Source of the DNA: a virus
IMG/VR virus record: IMGVR_UViG_3300025098_000019
Location: 1 to 64,000 of that record
Strand: one strand, 5' to 3'
Length of the DNA stretch: 64,000 nt
Part shown: positions 16,345 through 25,086 of the stretch, one piece after another
How positions within the stretch are numbered: position 1 is the stretch's first letter
Layout of the letters: each line of letters begins with the position of its first letter
The notes under the pieces: model-generated
Databases searched by the model: none
Told to the model about the DNA's origin: nothing
Seen by the model: the letters and a program-made list of their open reading frames with translations, nothing else
Program-made: the position numbers and the translations under genes

Positions 16345-19300
16345 TTAAAGTCCGTTTTCTACGTTGATGCCGTAATAAGCTGTTGCAACAATGTCTGCCG
16401 CACTTGTCGATGACGAAATTTCAATTTTAACAGATCCATTAAACCGATCATTTAATCCTACGTCCCAACGTACAAATCGTTGCTGGCCTTGTGGACCGCT
16501 TAATGGCACAAAAGTATCATCACCCCAACTCTCAACATTGTGAGGTACTTGACGCGGGCGTGGATCAGCTGGATTAGGATTAACTCTTATGAAATAAGTT
16601 CCTGGATTTTGTGACGTGGTCCAAGTATCGTGTAACCCGTTAGTTTGAGTTGCATTGCTGCCTATTCTTACTATGCCGCCATTAGTATCAAATCTCCAAC
16701 CAAGTGTAAGTGCATATTCATCACTTTGTGCAAAGTGGATATTTGGTTGAGAACCTGTTCCTGGTGCAGATATATTTACTGTACCTGTTGCTGAGCCACT
16801 TGCTGGATTAGTCCTGTATGCTACCACTATAACTCCGGTAGCGCCTCTACCAGCATTGTTTGTGCCGCCTTCAGCAGCACAGCCGCCTCCGCCTGCTCCG
16901 TATGGTTGCCCAATTTCAGCACTGCCTGCTTGGCCGCTACTATGTTGTCTTCCGCGGCCGCCATTAAAGTCAGCGGATACTTGACTAACACCACCTATGG
17001 ACCACTCGAAAGGATGATCAGGTTCAACTGTTGCAAGAGCTTCGTTGTATCCTGCACCTTCAACACCAAGGCCTATCAATCCAGCCTGCGCTTGTCCTCT
17101 AAGATTTGGTGCGCCGCCGGAACTTGCTCCTGATCGATCGCTACTAAGATTCCAACCTCTCGATCCGCCGCCTTGATAGTTATTATCGCCACCGCTTCCT
17201 ACACCGCCTTGTGATGCTGGAGCAATGCCCCAATTTGTACCTGAAGTGCTGCCGTCGCCGCCTGATGCGCTAGTGCCACTTGCGTATCCTCGCTCGCCAC
17301 CTGTTGCAGATATTTGAGATTGTCCTGCATTAGGGTTGAATATAGTTGTACCTCCGGTATAACCAGATTGTTTTGCGCCACCGCCTGACGCAGCACCGCG
17401 CCAGCCAAAGCCTCCGATAGTCGCTACAAAAGTAGATATCCCTGATGACTTTTCATATCGTTTTACTGCTGTTCCGCCGCCTCCGCCGCCTGAAGCTACT
17501 TTTTCTCTTCCTGCATCTGTACTTGCACAGCCGCCGCCTCCGCCGCCGCCTATTGCCCAAACCATCATGTAATCCCAGTCATTTTGACTTCTTACATTAT
17601 ATGTAGCACTGCTAGTAATAACTTCTACTGCTACAGTTGATCCACATGCTTGTCCCCAATCTGGAGTGTTAGCACTTTGTAGTGCTGATTCGCCACCGTT
17701 AAAGTTTTGTGCATCACTGTTTTGCTGTAATCCTGCTACACACCAAGTAGATATATCTTGATTGAATCCCTGATGGTGGAAAAACATCTTATTCATGCTT
17801 AACACACTTGTAACGTCCCATGACGAAATATCTTGATTAAACGTTCCTTGATCGTTTGGCGGTTGATTAGACATATTATGTACACACTCAAACATAGATG
17901 TCATGTCAGTAACATTTGACACGTTCCAGTAACTAATATTACTATTAAACAAATGAGCTTGACTAAATGTTCCTTTCATGTCAGTAACATTAGATGTATT
18001 CCAATTTCCAATTGGTCCTACAAATGCTGTTGCATTAAAAAATGTACTGTCAAGTGAAGTAATACTAGAAATATCCCAATCAGATAATCCAGAATTTGAA
18101 CCATCAAAAATGCTGCAATTGTAGAACGTTTCTTTCATGCTGGCGGGTGTATGATTATCAAACGGACTAGATGTATCACTAAAGTTTGTTATAGGACAAT
18201 TTTGGAACATCTGTGAAAAAGAAGTAAACTGAAATTGTCTTCCCCAGTTTGTTACATCTGTAACTTTGCAGCCATTCATATATACCGGCGATGCGGGGCT
18301 AAAGACATCAAAGATATTGAATATTTCTGAACCAAACGATAACTGGCCTCTTCCTTTAAAATCTAGGTAAAATTCGCATGACTGTGAAAACTCAAGCCCA
18401 ACAACATTAATATTAGTAGGGAGTGAGCTAACACTAAGACTATACCAAGTATTATTGTCTAATCCTAAGTTTGTCTCATTAACTGTACCACTTTTTGGAC
18501 GAATTCTTAATTGAAAATCTGAGTTATGTGAATTTACTGCAAAAACAAATTCTTTATCAGACCAATCAAGTCCGCCGAATGAACTTAATTTTGATGCATC
18601 TGGTCTAAAGAATAGGCTAGTGTCAACTACAACTGTAAATGGATCTTCAGATATATCGTACACATTTAATAATCTACTGCTTACTACTGGTTGAGCTGGA
18701 CCATTTCTTCTTAGGTTAACATTAAAAATCATATCGTCGTCAAGTACAGTATCAAGACTTGGAGTTACTGTCCAACAAGGATTTGCTGCCGAGTAAGTTG
18801 ACGCTGAATTATATACAAAGGTTCCAGCAGTTTCATCTACTTGTATTGCGCTTGCATCTGCGTCCCAATATAATGTTTCGCCGTTAAGCTCGCCTTGTCC
18901 AGATTCTAGCCAATATGACACTGATGTACCTTCGTCAACGTTCATACTTGAATAAAATATACTAAAGTTAATATTTGCGCTTGTATCTAAAATATCTACA
19001 CTAGCAGTTAATCCGCCCTGGGCTTGTAGAGTAAAAGTTAATGTTTCTGTACCTTCTGTAATTTCATCTTCTGTCATAGAAAACTGTACTTGAGCAGTTC
19101 CGGCTGCAGAAATTGTCACAGTACCGTTTAATTGTGATAAAGATATATCTTGTAACTGTACGCCAGTGATGTTATATCCAAATACTGTACCAGTAGCAAC
19201 ATTAGAAGTTGCTATATCAAACGTTAATGTGCTACCTTCGCCAACTGCACTAGTAGGTCCTGATATTGAAATTGACGCTTGGTTTGTTGCTGTTCCCGAT

Positions 19301-20337
19301 AAGTTACTGTTAGTTGTTACTGTTGGTACTGAAATTCCTACTGATGTTGCAGTTTTAAGATTAACATAACTTGACATTTCGCCAGTTACAAATTCATCAA
19401 CTGGCGTATCAGGTAGAGGACCGCCTTCACCTAAGTCTGCATCTTGAAAGATGATGTCAAACCTTAAACTATTTGCTGCGGTTTGCCATGCTTTAATAGT
19501 GTAATAGTTATCTGCATATACACCCGAGCCAGTTTTAGTATAAAGTGTTACAGGATTACTTGACGATGTATTAGCCCATTGTGAATAATAATTGCCGATG
19601 GCCGATCCGCTTCCTGGATTTGATCCATTAGCTGCTGTGGCACTTTTACCAAATATAATAGTACCCTGAGTAGACATCATTGATCGCCAGTTAAGTGTTT
19701 TTGCACCTTCGCTGCCGCCAAAAGTTAAACCTTGCTCGTTAAGAGCACTAAATTGTATTTCGCCGCCAGTGTTAAAAAAATATCTTCTTTCGTCAGCGTT
19801 CTGCCATGTTACTGTAATAGTATGGTTAATAGATGATCCAGGTAAACTGGCGTCATTTCCGCCCCAGTCTGTATCTCTTAAAGAACTACTTCCTGATGAT
19901 ATAGAAACTTGGGCTGCGCCAATTAAATCATGTCCAGTAACAATATCGTTAGAAGCATTATCAAAATCTAAAAATCCTTCATCAGTGTCGTTAGCTGAAA
20001 ACGCCGAACTTATATCGTTAGGGTCTAATGGATTAACTCCTACATCTGCGGCATATACACCAATAGTTTCTGCATCACTTGGAGCATTTAGACCATCGCC
20101 TGTCCATGCAAGGTTTGATGATCCTTTTTGATGTGTTCTTGCTTTAACTAAATCATTATATAAAGCAAGCATATCTTCGGATTCAATAACTTTTGCTGTT
20201 GCTATTTGTGAGCTTTCAGTTGCTCGGCCATATCCAAACTGATCGTCAACTCCGTTGTCGCCTAAAACCGACTCAATTTTTGATTGTATCGCATTATATT
20301 CTGCTCTACTTATTACGCTTCCTAAGGTTAACGCCAT
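16345..20337 (-). CDS. Large tail fibre/adhesin with LRR-like repeats and glycine-rich domain
   Basis: 1330 residues. Residues 1-100 form a module shared with the protein at 20382-21701 (RAEYNAIQSKIESVLG, EDMLALYNDL, RTHQKGSSNLAW), probably a virion-docking domain. About 340-460 looks like an Ig/Calx-beta-type domain. About 690-880 carries BspA-type (DUF285) leucine-rich-like repeats with the pattern NVTDM...MF and FNQDISSWDV. About 925-1180 is a glycine-rich domain (GGGGGGG, ASGGGGGGT) of the kind found in phage adhesins, and a beta domain closes the protein. It is expected to bind the host surface. A perfect late box (20369-20376) and AAGGAA site lie upstream. Fibre function is inferred from domains and position. 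Confidence 0.88.
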   Translation of the reverse strand: MALTLGSVISRAEYNAIQSKIESVLGDNGVDDQFGYGRATESSQIATAKVIESEDMLALYNDLVKARTHQKGSSNLAWTGDGLNAPSDAETIGVYAADVGVNPLDPNDISSAFSANDTDEGFLDFDNASNDIVTGHDLIGAAQVSISSGSSSLRDTDWGGNDASLPGSSINHTITVTWQNADERRYFFNTGGEIQFSALNEQGLTFGGSEGAKTLNWRSMMSTQGTIIFGKSATAANGSNPGSGSAIGNYYSQWANTSSSNPVTLYTKTGSGVYADNYYTIKAWQTAANSLRFDIIFQDADLGEGGPLPDTPVDEFVTGEMSSYVNLKTATSVGISVPTVTTNSNLSGTATNQASISISGPTSAVGEGSTLTFDIATSNVATGTVFGYNITGVQLQDISLSQLNGTVTISAAGTAQVQFSMTEDEITEGTETLTFTLQAQGGLTASVDILDTSANINFSIFYSSMNVDEGTSVSYWLESGQGELNGETLYWDADASAIQVDETAGTFVYNSASTYSAANPCWTVTPSLDTVLDDDMIFNVNLRRNGPAQPVVSSRLLNVYDISEDPFTVVVDTSLFFRPDASKLSSFGGLDWSDKEFVFAVNSHNSDFQLRIRPKSGTVNETNLGLDNNTWYSLSVSSLPTNINVVGLEFSQSCEFYLDFKGRGQLSFGSEIFNIFDVFSPASPVYMNGCKVTDVTNWGRQFQFTSFSQMFQNCPITNFSDTSSPFDNHTPASMKETFYNCSIFDGSNSGLSDWDISSITSLDSTFFNATAFVGPIGNWNTSNVTDMKGTFSQAHLFNSNISYWNVSNVTDMTSMFECVHNMSNQPPNDQGTFNQDISSWDVTSVLSMNKMFFHHQGFNQDISTWCVAGLQQNSDAQNFNGGESALQSANTPDWGQACGSTVAVEVITSSATYNVRSQNDWDYMMVWAIGGGGGGGCASTDAGREKVASGGGGGGTAVKRYEKSSGISTFVATIGGFGWRGAASGGGAKQSGYTGGTTIFNPNAGQSQISATGGERGYASGTSASGGDGSTSGTNWGIAPASQGGVGSGGDNNYQGGGSRGWNLSSDRSGASSGGAPNLRGQAQAGLIGLGVEGAGYNEALATVEPDHPFEWSIGGVSQVSADFNGGRGRQHSSGQAGSAEIGQPYGAGGGGCAAEGGTNNAGRGATGVIVVAYRTNPASGSATGTVNISAPGTGSQPNIHFAQSDEYALTLGWRFDTNGGIVRIGSNATQTNGLHDTWTTSQNPGTYFIRVNPNPADPRPRQVPHNVESWGDDTFVPLSGPQGQQRFVRWDVGLNDRFNGSVKIEISSSTSAADIVATAYYGINVENGL

Positions 20338-20368
20338 TGTTGCTTCCTTTAAATTTCTTTTATACGTA

Positions 20369-20376
20369 TATTTATA
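20369..20376 (-). promoter_or_regulatory. T4-type late promoter box TATAAATA
   Basis: Reading the minus strand from 20376 to 20369 gives TATAAATA, the exact T4 late promoter -10 box. It lies 31 bases ahead of the ATG of the 1330-residue fibre gene, leaving a short leader with AAGGAA. A gp55-type sigma factor is encoded in this window. Confidence 0.75.
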
Positions 20377-20381
20377 TTAAT

Positions 20382-21701
20382 TTATAATTCTGATCTTTCA
20401 AATACTGTAGGTTCTGGAACAGCAAGTGCTCCTGTTATTAACTTTAAACTAACTGAGCTATCAATTGTTCCAGTAACAAATTCATCCACTGACAGTGGAT
20501 TATTAACATCTCCAATGTCTCCGTCATAAAATACTACTCGAAAAGATAATATAGTTGGTGATCTTTCAAACACAGTTATATAGTATTCGTTATCGCTATA
20601 AATTCCAACACCGCTCTGAGTAAAGATTGTTAATCTATTTTCTGAGCTTGTTGTACTCCAATCTACATCTGCTGTTCCGCTAAAATTTCCGTATTCAACT
20701 CCAGTACCTTCTGAACCAGTTCCGTATACACGGTCCTTTACAAAAAATATAGTTCCTATGTTGTTTAACATAGATTGCCATATTTCATCTTTTACATTTG
20801 GAGGAGCCGATGCTCCCGTTCCGGGTGTTGACAATCCGCCTGTTAAACTAGCATTAATTCGTATTTCACCGCCGGTGTTAAAAAAGAATCTACGATTCTT
20901 TTCAGTATCCCATTCGATATCAAATCCATGATAAATTGCATCTGACCATTGCGATGTTCTTCTTGATGTTGCAACAACTTTTACTGACGACTGCCCAGGG
21001 CCAACTAAATCTTTATCGTTCTCAATATCTGTAATAGCAAGTTCGTAATCTTCAAATCCTTGATTAACATCTTCTACTGCTCCTAACGAACTTTGTTGTG
21101 ATTTAGCTTGTCCAGTTTGTAGTGCAGGATCTGCAAATGAAATCCCGCCGGCAGCATTAATGTTTGATACTGTTATAGTAGCATCGTTTGCTGGTGTTGT
21201 GCCGCCTACAAATATTCCAGGAATATTTATAATTTCTCCGACTACAAAGTTAAGTCCTCCGGCAACTATGTTAAATTCATAATTTGGTCCATTTGTAACT
21301 ACTCGTAATTCTAAATTAGACCCTGCTGACAACGGATTATAAAGTGATAAACTATTTTCCCACTGTAAGTTATATTGTGTTGTAGTTTGAATAGGATTGT
21401 CGTCAACATCTGCTGCATAATAGCCAATAATTTCGTTTATTGAGGGTGCTGCTAATCCGTCAGGATTAGTCCATGCTAAGTTTGGTGTCCCTTTTTGATG
21501 TATTCTAGCTGTAACTATATCATTATACAATGACAGCATATCTTCAGCTGTAATAGTTTCGCCGTCACCCTTGGCCTGACTTTGTAATTCTAAGCCATAT
21601 CCTTGAGTTGATCCATCTCCTGCTCCTAATACTCGGTTGACTCTTCCTCGCATTGCATTGAAAATAGATGACGTTATTACATCGCCTATACGATTAGCCA
21701 T
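20382..21701 (-). CDS. Virion fibre-like protein sharing the docking module of the large fibre
   Basis: 439 residues. Residues 1-100 match the N-terminus of the 1330-residue fibre (SSIFNAMRGRVNRVLG, EDMLSLYNDI, RIHQKGTPNLAW, YYAADVDDNP). The central region also parallels it (RFFFNTGGEIR, TIFFVKD, and a terminal VDEFVTGTI), so this looks like the shared trunk of that fibre without its distal LRR and glycine-rich parts. An inserted beta-rich segment (about 100-170) is specific to this protein. The start has a GGAG site. Probably a short fibre, or the conserved base to which a variable fibre attaches. Confidence 0.82.
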   Translation of the reverse strand: MANRIGDVITSSIFNAMRGRVNRVLGAGDGSTQGYGLELQSQAKGDGETITAEDMLSLYNDIVTARIHQKGTPNLAWTNPDGLAAPSINEIIGYYAADVDDNPIQTTTQYNLQWENSLSLYNPLSAGSNLELRVVTNGPNYEFNIVAGGLNFVVGEIINIPGIFVGGTTPANDATITVSNINAAGGISFADPALQTGQAKSQQSSLGAVEDVNQGFEDYELAITDIENDKDLVGPGQSSVKVVATSRRTSQWSDAIYHGFDIEWDTEKNRRFFFNTGGEIRINASLTGGLSTPGTGASAPPNVKDEIWQSMLNNIGTIFFVKDRVYGTGSEGTGVEYGNFSGTADVDWSTTSSENRLTIFTQSGVGIYSDNEYYITVFERSPTILSFRVVFYDGDIGDVNNPLSVDEFVTGTIDSSVSLKLITGALAVPEPTVFERSEL

Positions 21702-21716
21702 TTTTTCTCCACTATT

Positions 21717-23186
21717 TTACAGGCGCAATATACATTCGACTAATTTTTCAGACTCTTCAGGATTGGATTCTAAAGCTATTCCTACTAACGGATTTCCGTT
21801 AAAGTGTGTACTGCCACAACCTTCAGCATCTACATAAATTTTAGCGCCTTTAACAACTGCTCCTACAACTCTTACAGGTACTCTACCTTCAAGTGCAAGT
21901 GCTTGTCCTTTGATTGCTGAATTCATTAAGTATGCAGGATCTGCTGACACTACGCCAATTGGATACGAATCCAATAACGTTGGTGCTGCTTCAAATCCAG
22001 GGTCTTCACATATGTGCATTACTGTTCCAACAGGCCATGTTTTTTCTGTGGTATATTTTTCTGCCAAGTCAGCAAATCTTGCACTTGTTGCTATACCTTC
22101 AAAAATATCTGCTGCTATAGTATTATTACTATCACGCACTGCAATAGTAGATGCTTGTGCAGTTTCACTGGCATATGTATATGTGCTACCAGTTAATCCT
22201 ACTCTTAACTTGTTAGCATCGTCGGCTGTTCCTTTAAACTCATCAGCCCAAACTTGATCAAATCTTTTATCACTAGTACCTAAATGATAATCGCCTACTG
22301 TTGCACCCGGTAACAACCCATTTGAATTTATTGTTATTGAGTGTACTAAATTGCTTTGTGTATTTTGTGTTATAAAATGTATTTCATTATCAGCAGCACT
22401 TGAATTTTTAATTACGCCGCTAGTATTGTCTACAATAAATTCAAATGTGTCGTTAACAACTAGTCCTTGTGCTAATTCAATTTGATCAGCAAATGCTGCA
22501 TTTCCTGATTGTACAAAACTTGAAGCATCAACACCGCCTAATCGTTCTGCGTTTGCCGCTGTTCCCCAAAATTTAGAAACACTAACACCTGTAGTTGTTG
22601 CTGCGCCTTTAAGAGTAACACCAGATTTAACACTATTAAAGCCTGTTATACTATTTCCTTCAACTGGCTTAATAGTAAATTCTTCATTTGATATAATAAA
22701 TTGTGCAATATCGTTTATATATGCAACAATAACACTTTTAGATACATCTGCACTATCTAATACAGTTTGGCTAACCATTTGTGTTACGCCTTCGCCTGCG
22801 TCTTGAGGACCAATCAAGATAAACGTTGTACCATTGTAAACATATAGCTGCTCGTTTGCACTATCCCACCAAAAATCACCTTGTGCTAATCCTGCTGGCT
22901 GTGTGCCTGACACTTCAGCACCACCAATTGAACGCCACGAACTGTTTTCGTCACGGAATTTCATTCTATCTGTTCCTGTATCGTACCAAACTTGGCCGCT
23001 TACTGGTTTTGGAGGTTGATTTGCTCCTGCAAAATGTTCCATCATATGCAAGAAGTTTTCGTTATGTACTTCTCCGTATCCTGCATAATTTTTACCAACA
23101 AACTTAATGTCTGTTGTTTCGTTTAGCGTTCCATCTTCGACGGTTGTCAAAGGTGTTTTGCTGAATCTGTCTATAGTGTATGCCAT
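21717..23186 (-). CDS. Tail fibre-like structural protein
   Basis: 489 residues. Residues 1-145 form a module repeated in the next two genes: a short beta N-terminus, VGKNYAGYGE, ENFLHMMEHFA, QPPKPVSGQVWYDT, then FWWDSANEQLYVYNG. The C-terminal part from about residue 372 (DLAEKYTTEK, WPVGTVMHI, GRVPVRVVGAV) has a DLAEKY / GRVPV pattern seen in other phage fibres. It has a GAGGA ribosome site and an upstream AATAAATA late-like box. It is one of three tandem paralogues and likely forms a trimeric fibre or fibre base on the baseplate. Confidence 0.82.
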   Translation of the reverse strand: MAYTIDRFSKTPLTTVEDGTLNETTDIKFVGKNYAGYGEVHNENFLHMMEHFAGANQPPKPVSGQVWYDTGTDRMKFRDENSSWRSIGGAEVSGTQPAGLAQGDFWWDSANEQLYVYNGTTFILIGPQDAGEGVTQMVSQTVLDSADVSKSVIVAYINDIAQFIISNEEFTIKPVEGNSITGFNSVKSGVTLKGAATTTGVSVSKFWGTAANAERLGGVDASSFVQSGNAAFADQIELAQGLVVNDTFEFIVDNTSGVIKNSSAADNEIHFITQNTQSNLVHSITINSNGLLPGATVGDYHLGTSDKRFDQVWADEFKGTADDANKLRVGLTGSTYTYASETAQASTIAVRDSNNTIAADIFEGIATSARFADLAEKYTTEKTWPVGTVMHICEDPGFEAAPTLLDSYPIGVVSADPAYLMNSAIKGQALALEGRVPVRVVGAVVKGAKIYVDAEGCGSTHFNGNPLVGIALESNPEESEKLVECILRL

Positions 23187-23218
23187 TTAAGTGTCCTCAA
23201 TAATGTATCTTGTACTGT

Positions 23219-23226
23219 ATTTATTC
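23219..23226 (-). promoter_or_regulatory. Late-promoter-like box AATAAATA
   Basis: On the minus strand AATAAATAC, one mismatch from the T4 late consensus TATAAATA. It lies 32 bases upstream of the ATG at 23186, almost the same distance as for the perfect box ahead of the large fibre gene, and leaves a leader containing GAGGA. Confidence 0.5.
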
Positions 23227-23232
23227 TTTTCT

Positions 23233-25074
23233 TTAATAATTATTTACGTCAGTGTTAACGATCCAGTTTCCTAAATTGTTAATAATAAAGTATCTTGTTT
23301 CTCTAGTTATTTGTAGTGTAAATGTAGGTGTTAAGCTATTTGGTAAGTTAACACCCTGTAACACACTTACTGTTCCGCCAGCTGCTGCATTAACATCCAC
23401 AGTAGTAGTAGTTGAATTTGATGCAATATCAATCGGGTCAGTTGACTGGCTTCCGTAATAGTAGCAAGCAACTCTAGATTTTTTGCCTTCTGCAAATGTA
23501 GTTGCAGGATATAGTGTATTTAAATAGTCAATAAGTCTATCATTATATTCACCAGCAGCGTAGCCAGTTAAGTCCATACTAAACACAATGGGCTCAGTTG
23601 TTACAATTCTATCTGCATAAATTTTGTTAGCAGCGTCATAGTCAGCAGTTGGTTCAGCCATACCAGTAATTTTACTAGAAGTTAATGCAATATCTCCGCC
23701 TACATTAAATGTGAAGCCTGTTAATCCGCCAGTACGTGATATTGTATTATTAATTAATCTAGTTGTATTAACTGTAAGACCTGTTAGTGTTCCTACATTT
23801 GTTAAGCTACTGTTAACAACTCCAGATCCTAAAGTATCAGAACTTAAAACTAAATTATTATTAATTCTAAAGTTTTTAGTTTCTACTAAGTCAAAATGCT
23901 CTGACGATGTCCAAGCAGTAGTATTAGTATACCAATTAATTGTTTTGTCTGTTGTTCCTTTAAGTGTTATTCCGCCGCCGTCGGCTGTTAGATTAGTTGG
24001 AGGTGATGATGTTATTGCACCAAGTTCTATATTTTTATCTTCAACTTCAATTGTCGAAACTTGAGAAATTATTTGATCGCCTTCAACAGTCAAATCACCT
24101 GTAATTATTACACTACCGGTAACATCTAACGCTGCTCGAGGGCTTTCATTAAATATGCCAACACGTCGACTACCTGCTTTAACCTTAATGGCTGTTGTAC
24201 GACTTGTTGCTACTGCCGAACTGTTAACATCAATATTAAAGTCACTATCTTCTACTACACTTCTTACTGAAATACCGTTATCTACAAGAAAACGTCCTTG
24301 CCCCGATTCGCCTATAACTAAACCACTTGAGTTAGCAATAGTAAACAAGTCAGCAACAGTATTCTGTTGATTAGTTTTAACAAGTATCGACTCTGGAATA
24401 GGTGTTCCAGTTACTGACAATAAGTTTTGAGCGTTTTCTGCTGTGCCTCTGTAGATAAAACCTGTTTTATCTAATACATTCCAGCCTTTAAAGATTGTTC
24501 CTGTTGGATTTCCTTCATTTACTAATCCCTGAATGACGTTTGTTGGTAACTGATTTGGTATAAATTCTCTTGCTGATACTACTGCCATTAAACTATTGTT
24601 AATAACTAGTTTTAAAATTGTAACCTTATTAAGGTTTTGATCATCTATTGATTCTACAACAATACCACTTTCGCCTTGTGTTTCATTAAATGCAGGTCCA
24701 ATAAGTTGCCATTGTTCACCAGTGTATAAGTAAAACTGTTTATCAATAGTACTAAACCAAGTATCTCCCGGAATAGGACCTAATGGAAATGACTCACTTA
24801 AGAATGAGCCTGCTGCTGACTGAAAGGATTCACCGTCAAATACCTTTAACTTATTTTCTGACTTATCATACCAAAGTTGTCCAGTTAAAGGTGCAACTGG
24901 TTGGTTAGTATTAGCAAAATTTTCTAATAATTTAATAAAGTTTTCGTTTACTGCTTCGCCGAACCCTGTATAATTCCTACCTACTAGACTTATGTCAGTA
25001 GTATCAGTATCAAGTATCCCGTCAATTAGGTCTACTAGTAAGGTTCCGTCAGTTCTGTTAATTGTATATGCCAT
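23233..25074 (-). CDS. Tail fibre-like structural protein
   Basis: 613 residues. Residues 1-145 repeat the docking module of its neighbours (GRNYTGFGEA, ENFIKLLENFA, QPVAPLTGQLWYD, TWFSTIDKQFYLYTG). The remainder is beta-rich with many short Ser/Thr/Asn repeats, including a segment (EDKNIELGAIT, TADGGGITLKG, ITGDLTVEGD) of the kind common in long-shaft phage fibres. No enzymatic motif was seen. The ATG has an AGGAT site, 12 bases after the stop of the upstream collar gene. Assignment to tail fibre rests on module sharing and position. Confidence 0.82.
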   Translation of the reverse strand: MAYTINRTDGTLLVDLIDGILDTDTTDISLVGRNYTGFGEAVNENFIKLLENFANTNQPVAPLTGQLWYDKSENKLKVFDGESFQSAAGSFLSESFPLGPIPGDTWFSTIDKQFYLYTGEQWQLIGPAFNETQGESGIVVESIDDQNLNKVTILKLVINNSLMAVVSAREFIPNQLPTNVIQGLVNEGNPTGTIFKGWNVLDKTGFIYRGTAENAQNLLSVTGTPIPESILVKTNQQNTVADLFTIANSSGLVIGESGQGRFLVDNGISVRSVVEDSDFNIDVNSSAVATSRTTAIKVKAGSRRVGIFNESPRAALDVTGSVIITGDLTVEGDQIISQVSTIEVEDKNIELGAITSSPPTNLTADGGGITLKGTTDKTINWYTNTTAWTSSEHFDLVETKNFRINNNLVLSSDTLGSGVVNSSLTNVGTLTGLTVNTTRLINNTISRTGGLTGFTFNVGGDIALTSSKITGMAEPTADYDAANKIYADRIVTTEPIVFSMDLTGYAAGEYNDRLIDYLNTLYPATTFAEGKKSRVACYYYGSQSTDPIDIASNSTTTTVDVNAAAGGTVSVLQGVNLPNSLTPTFTLQITRETRYFIINNLGNWIVNTDVNNY

Positions 25075-25086
25075 TAGTTCTTATCC

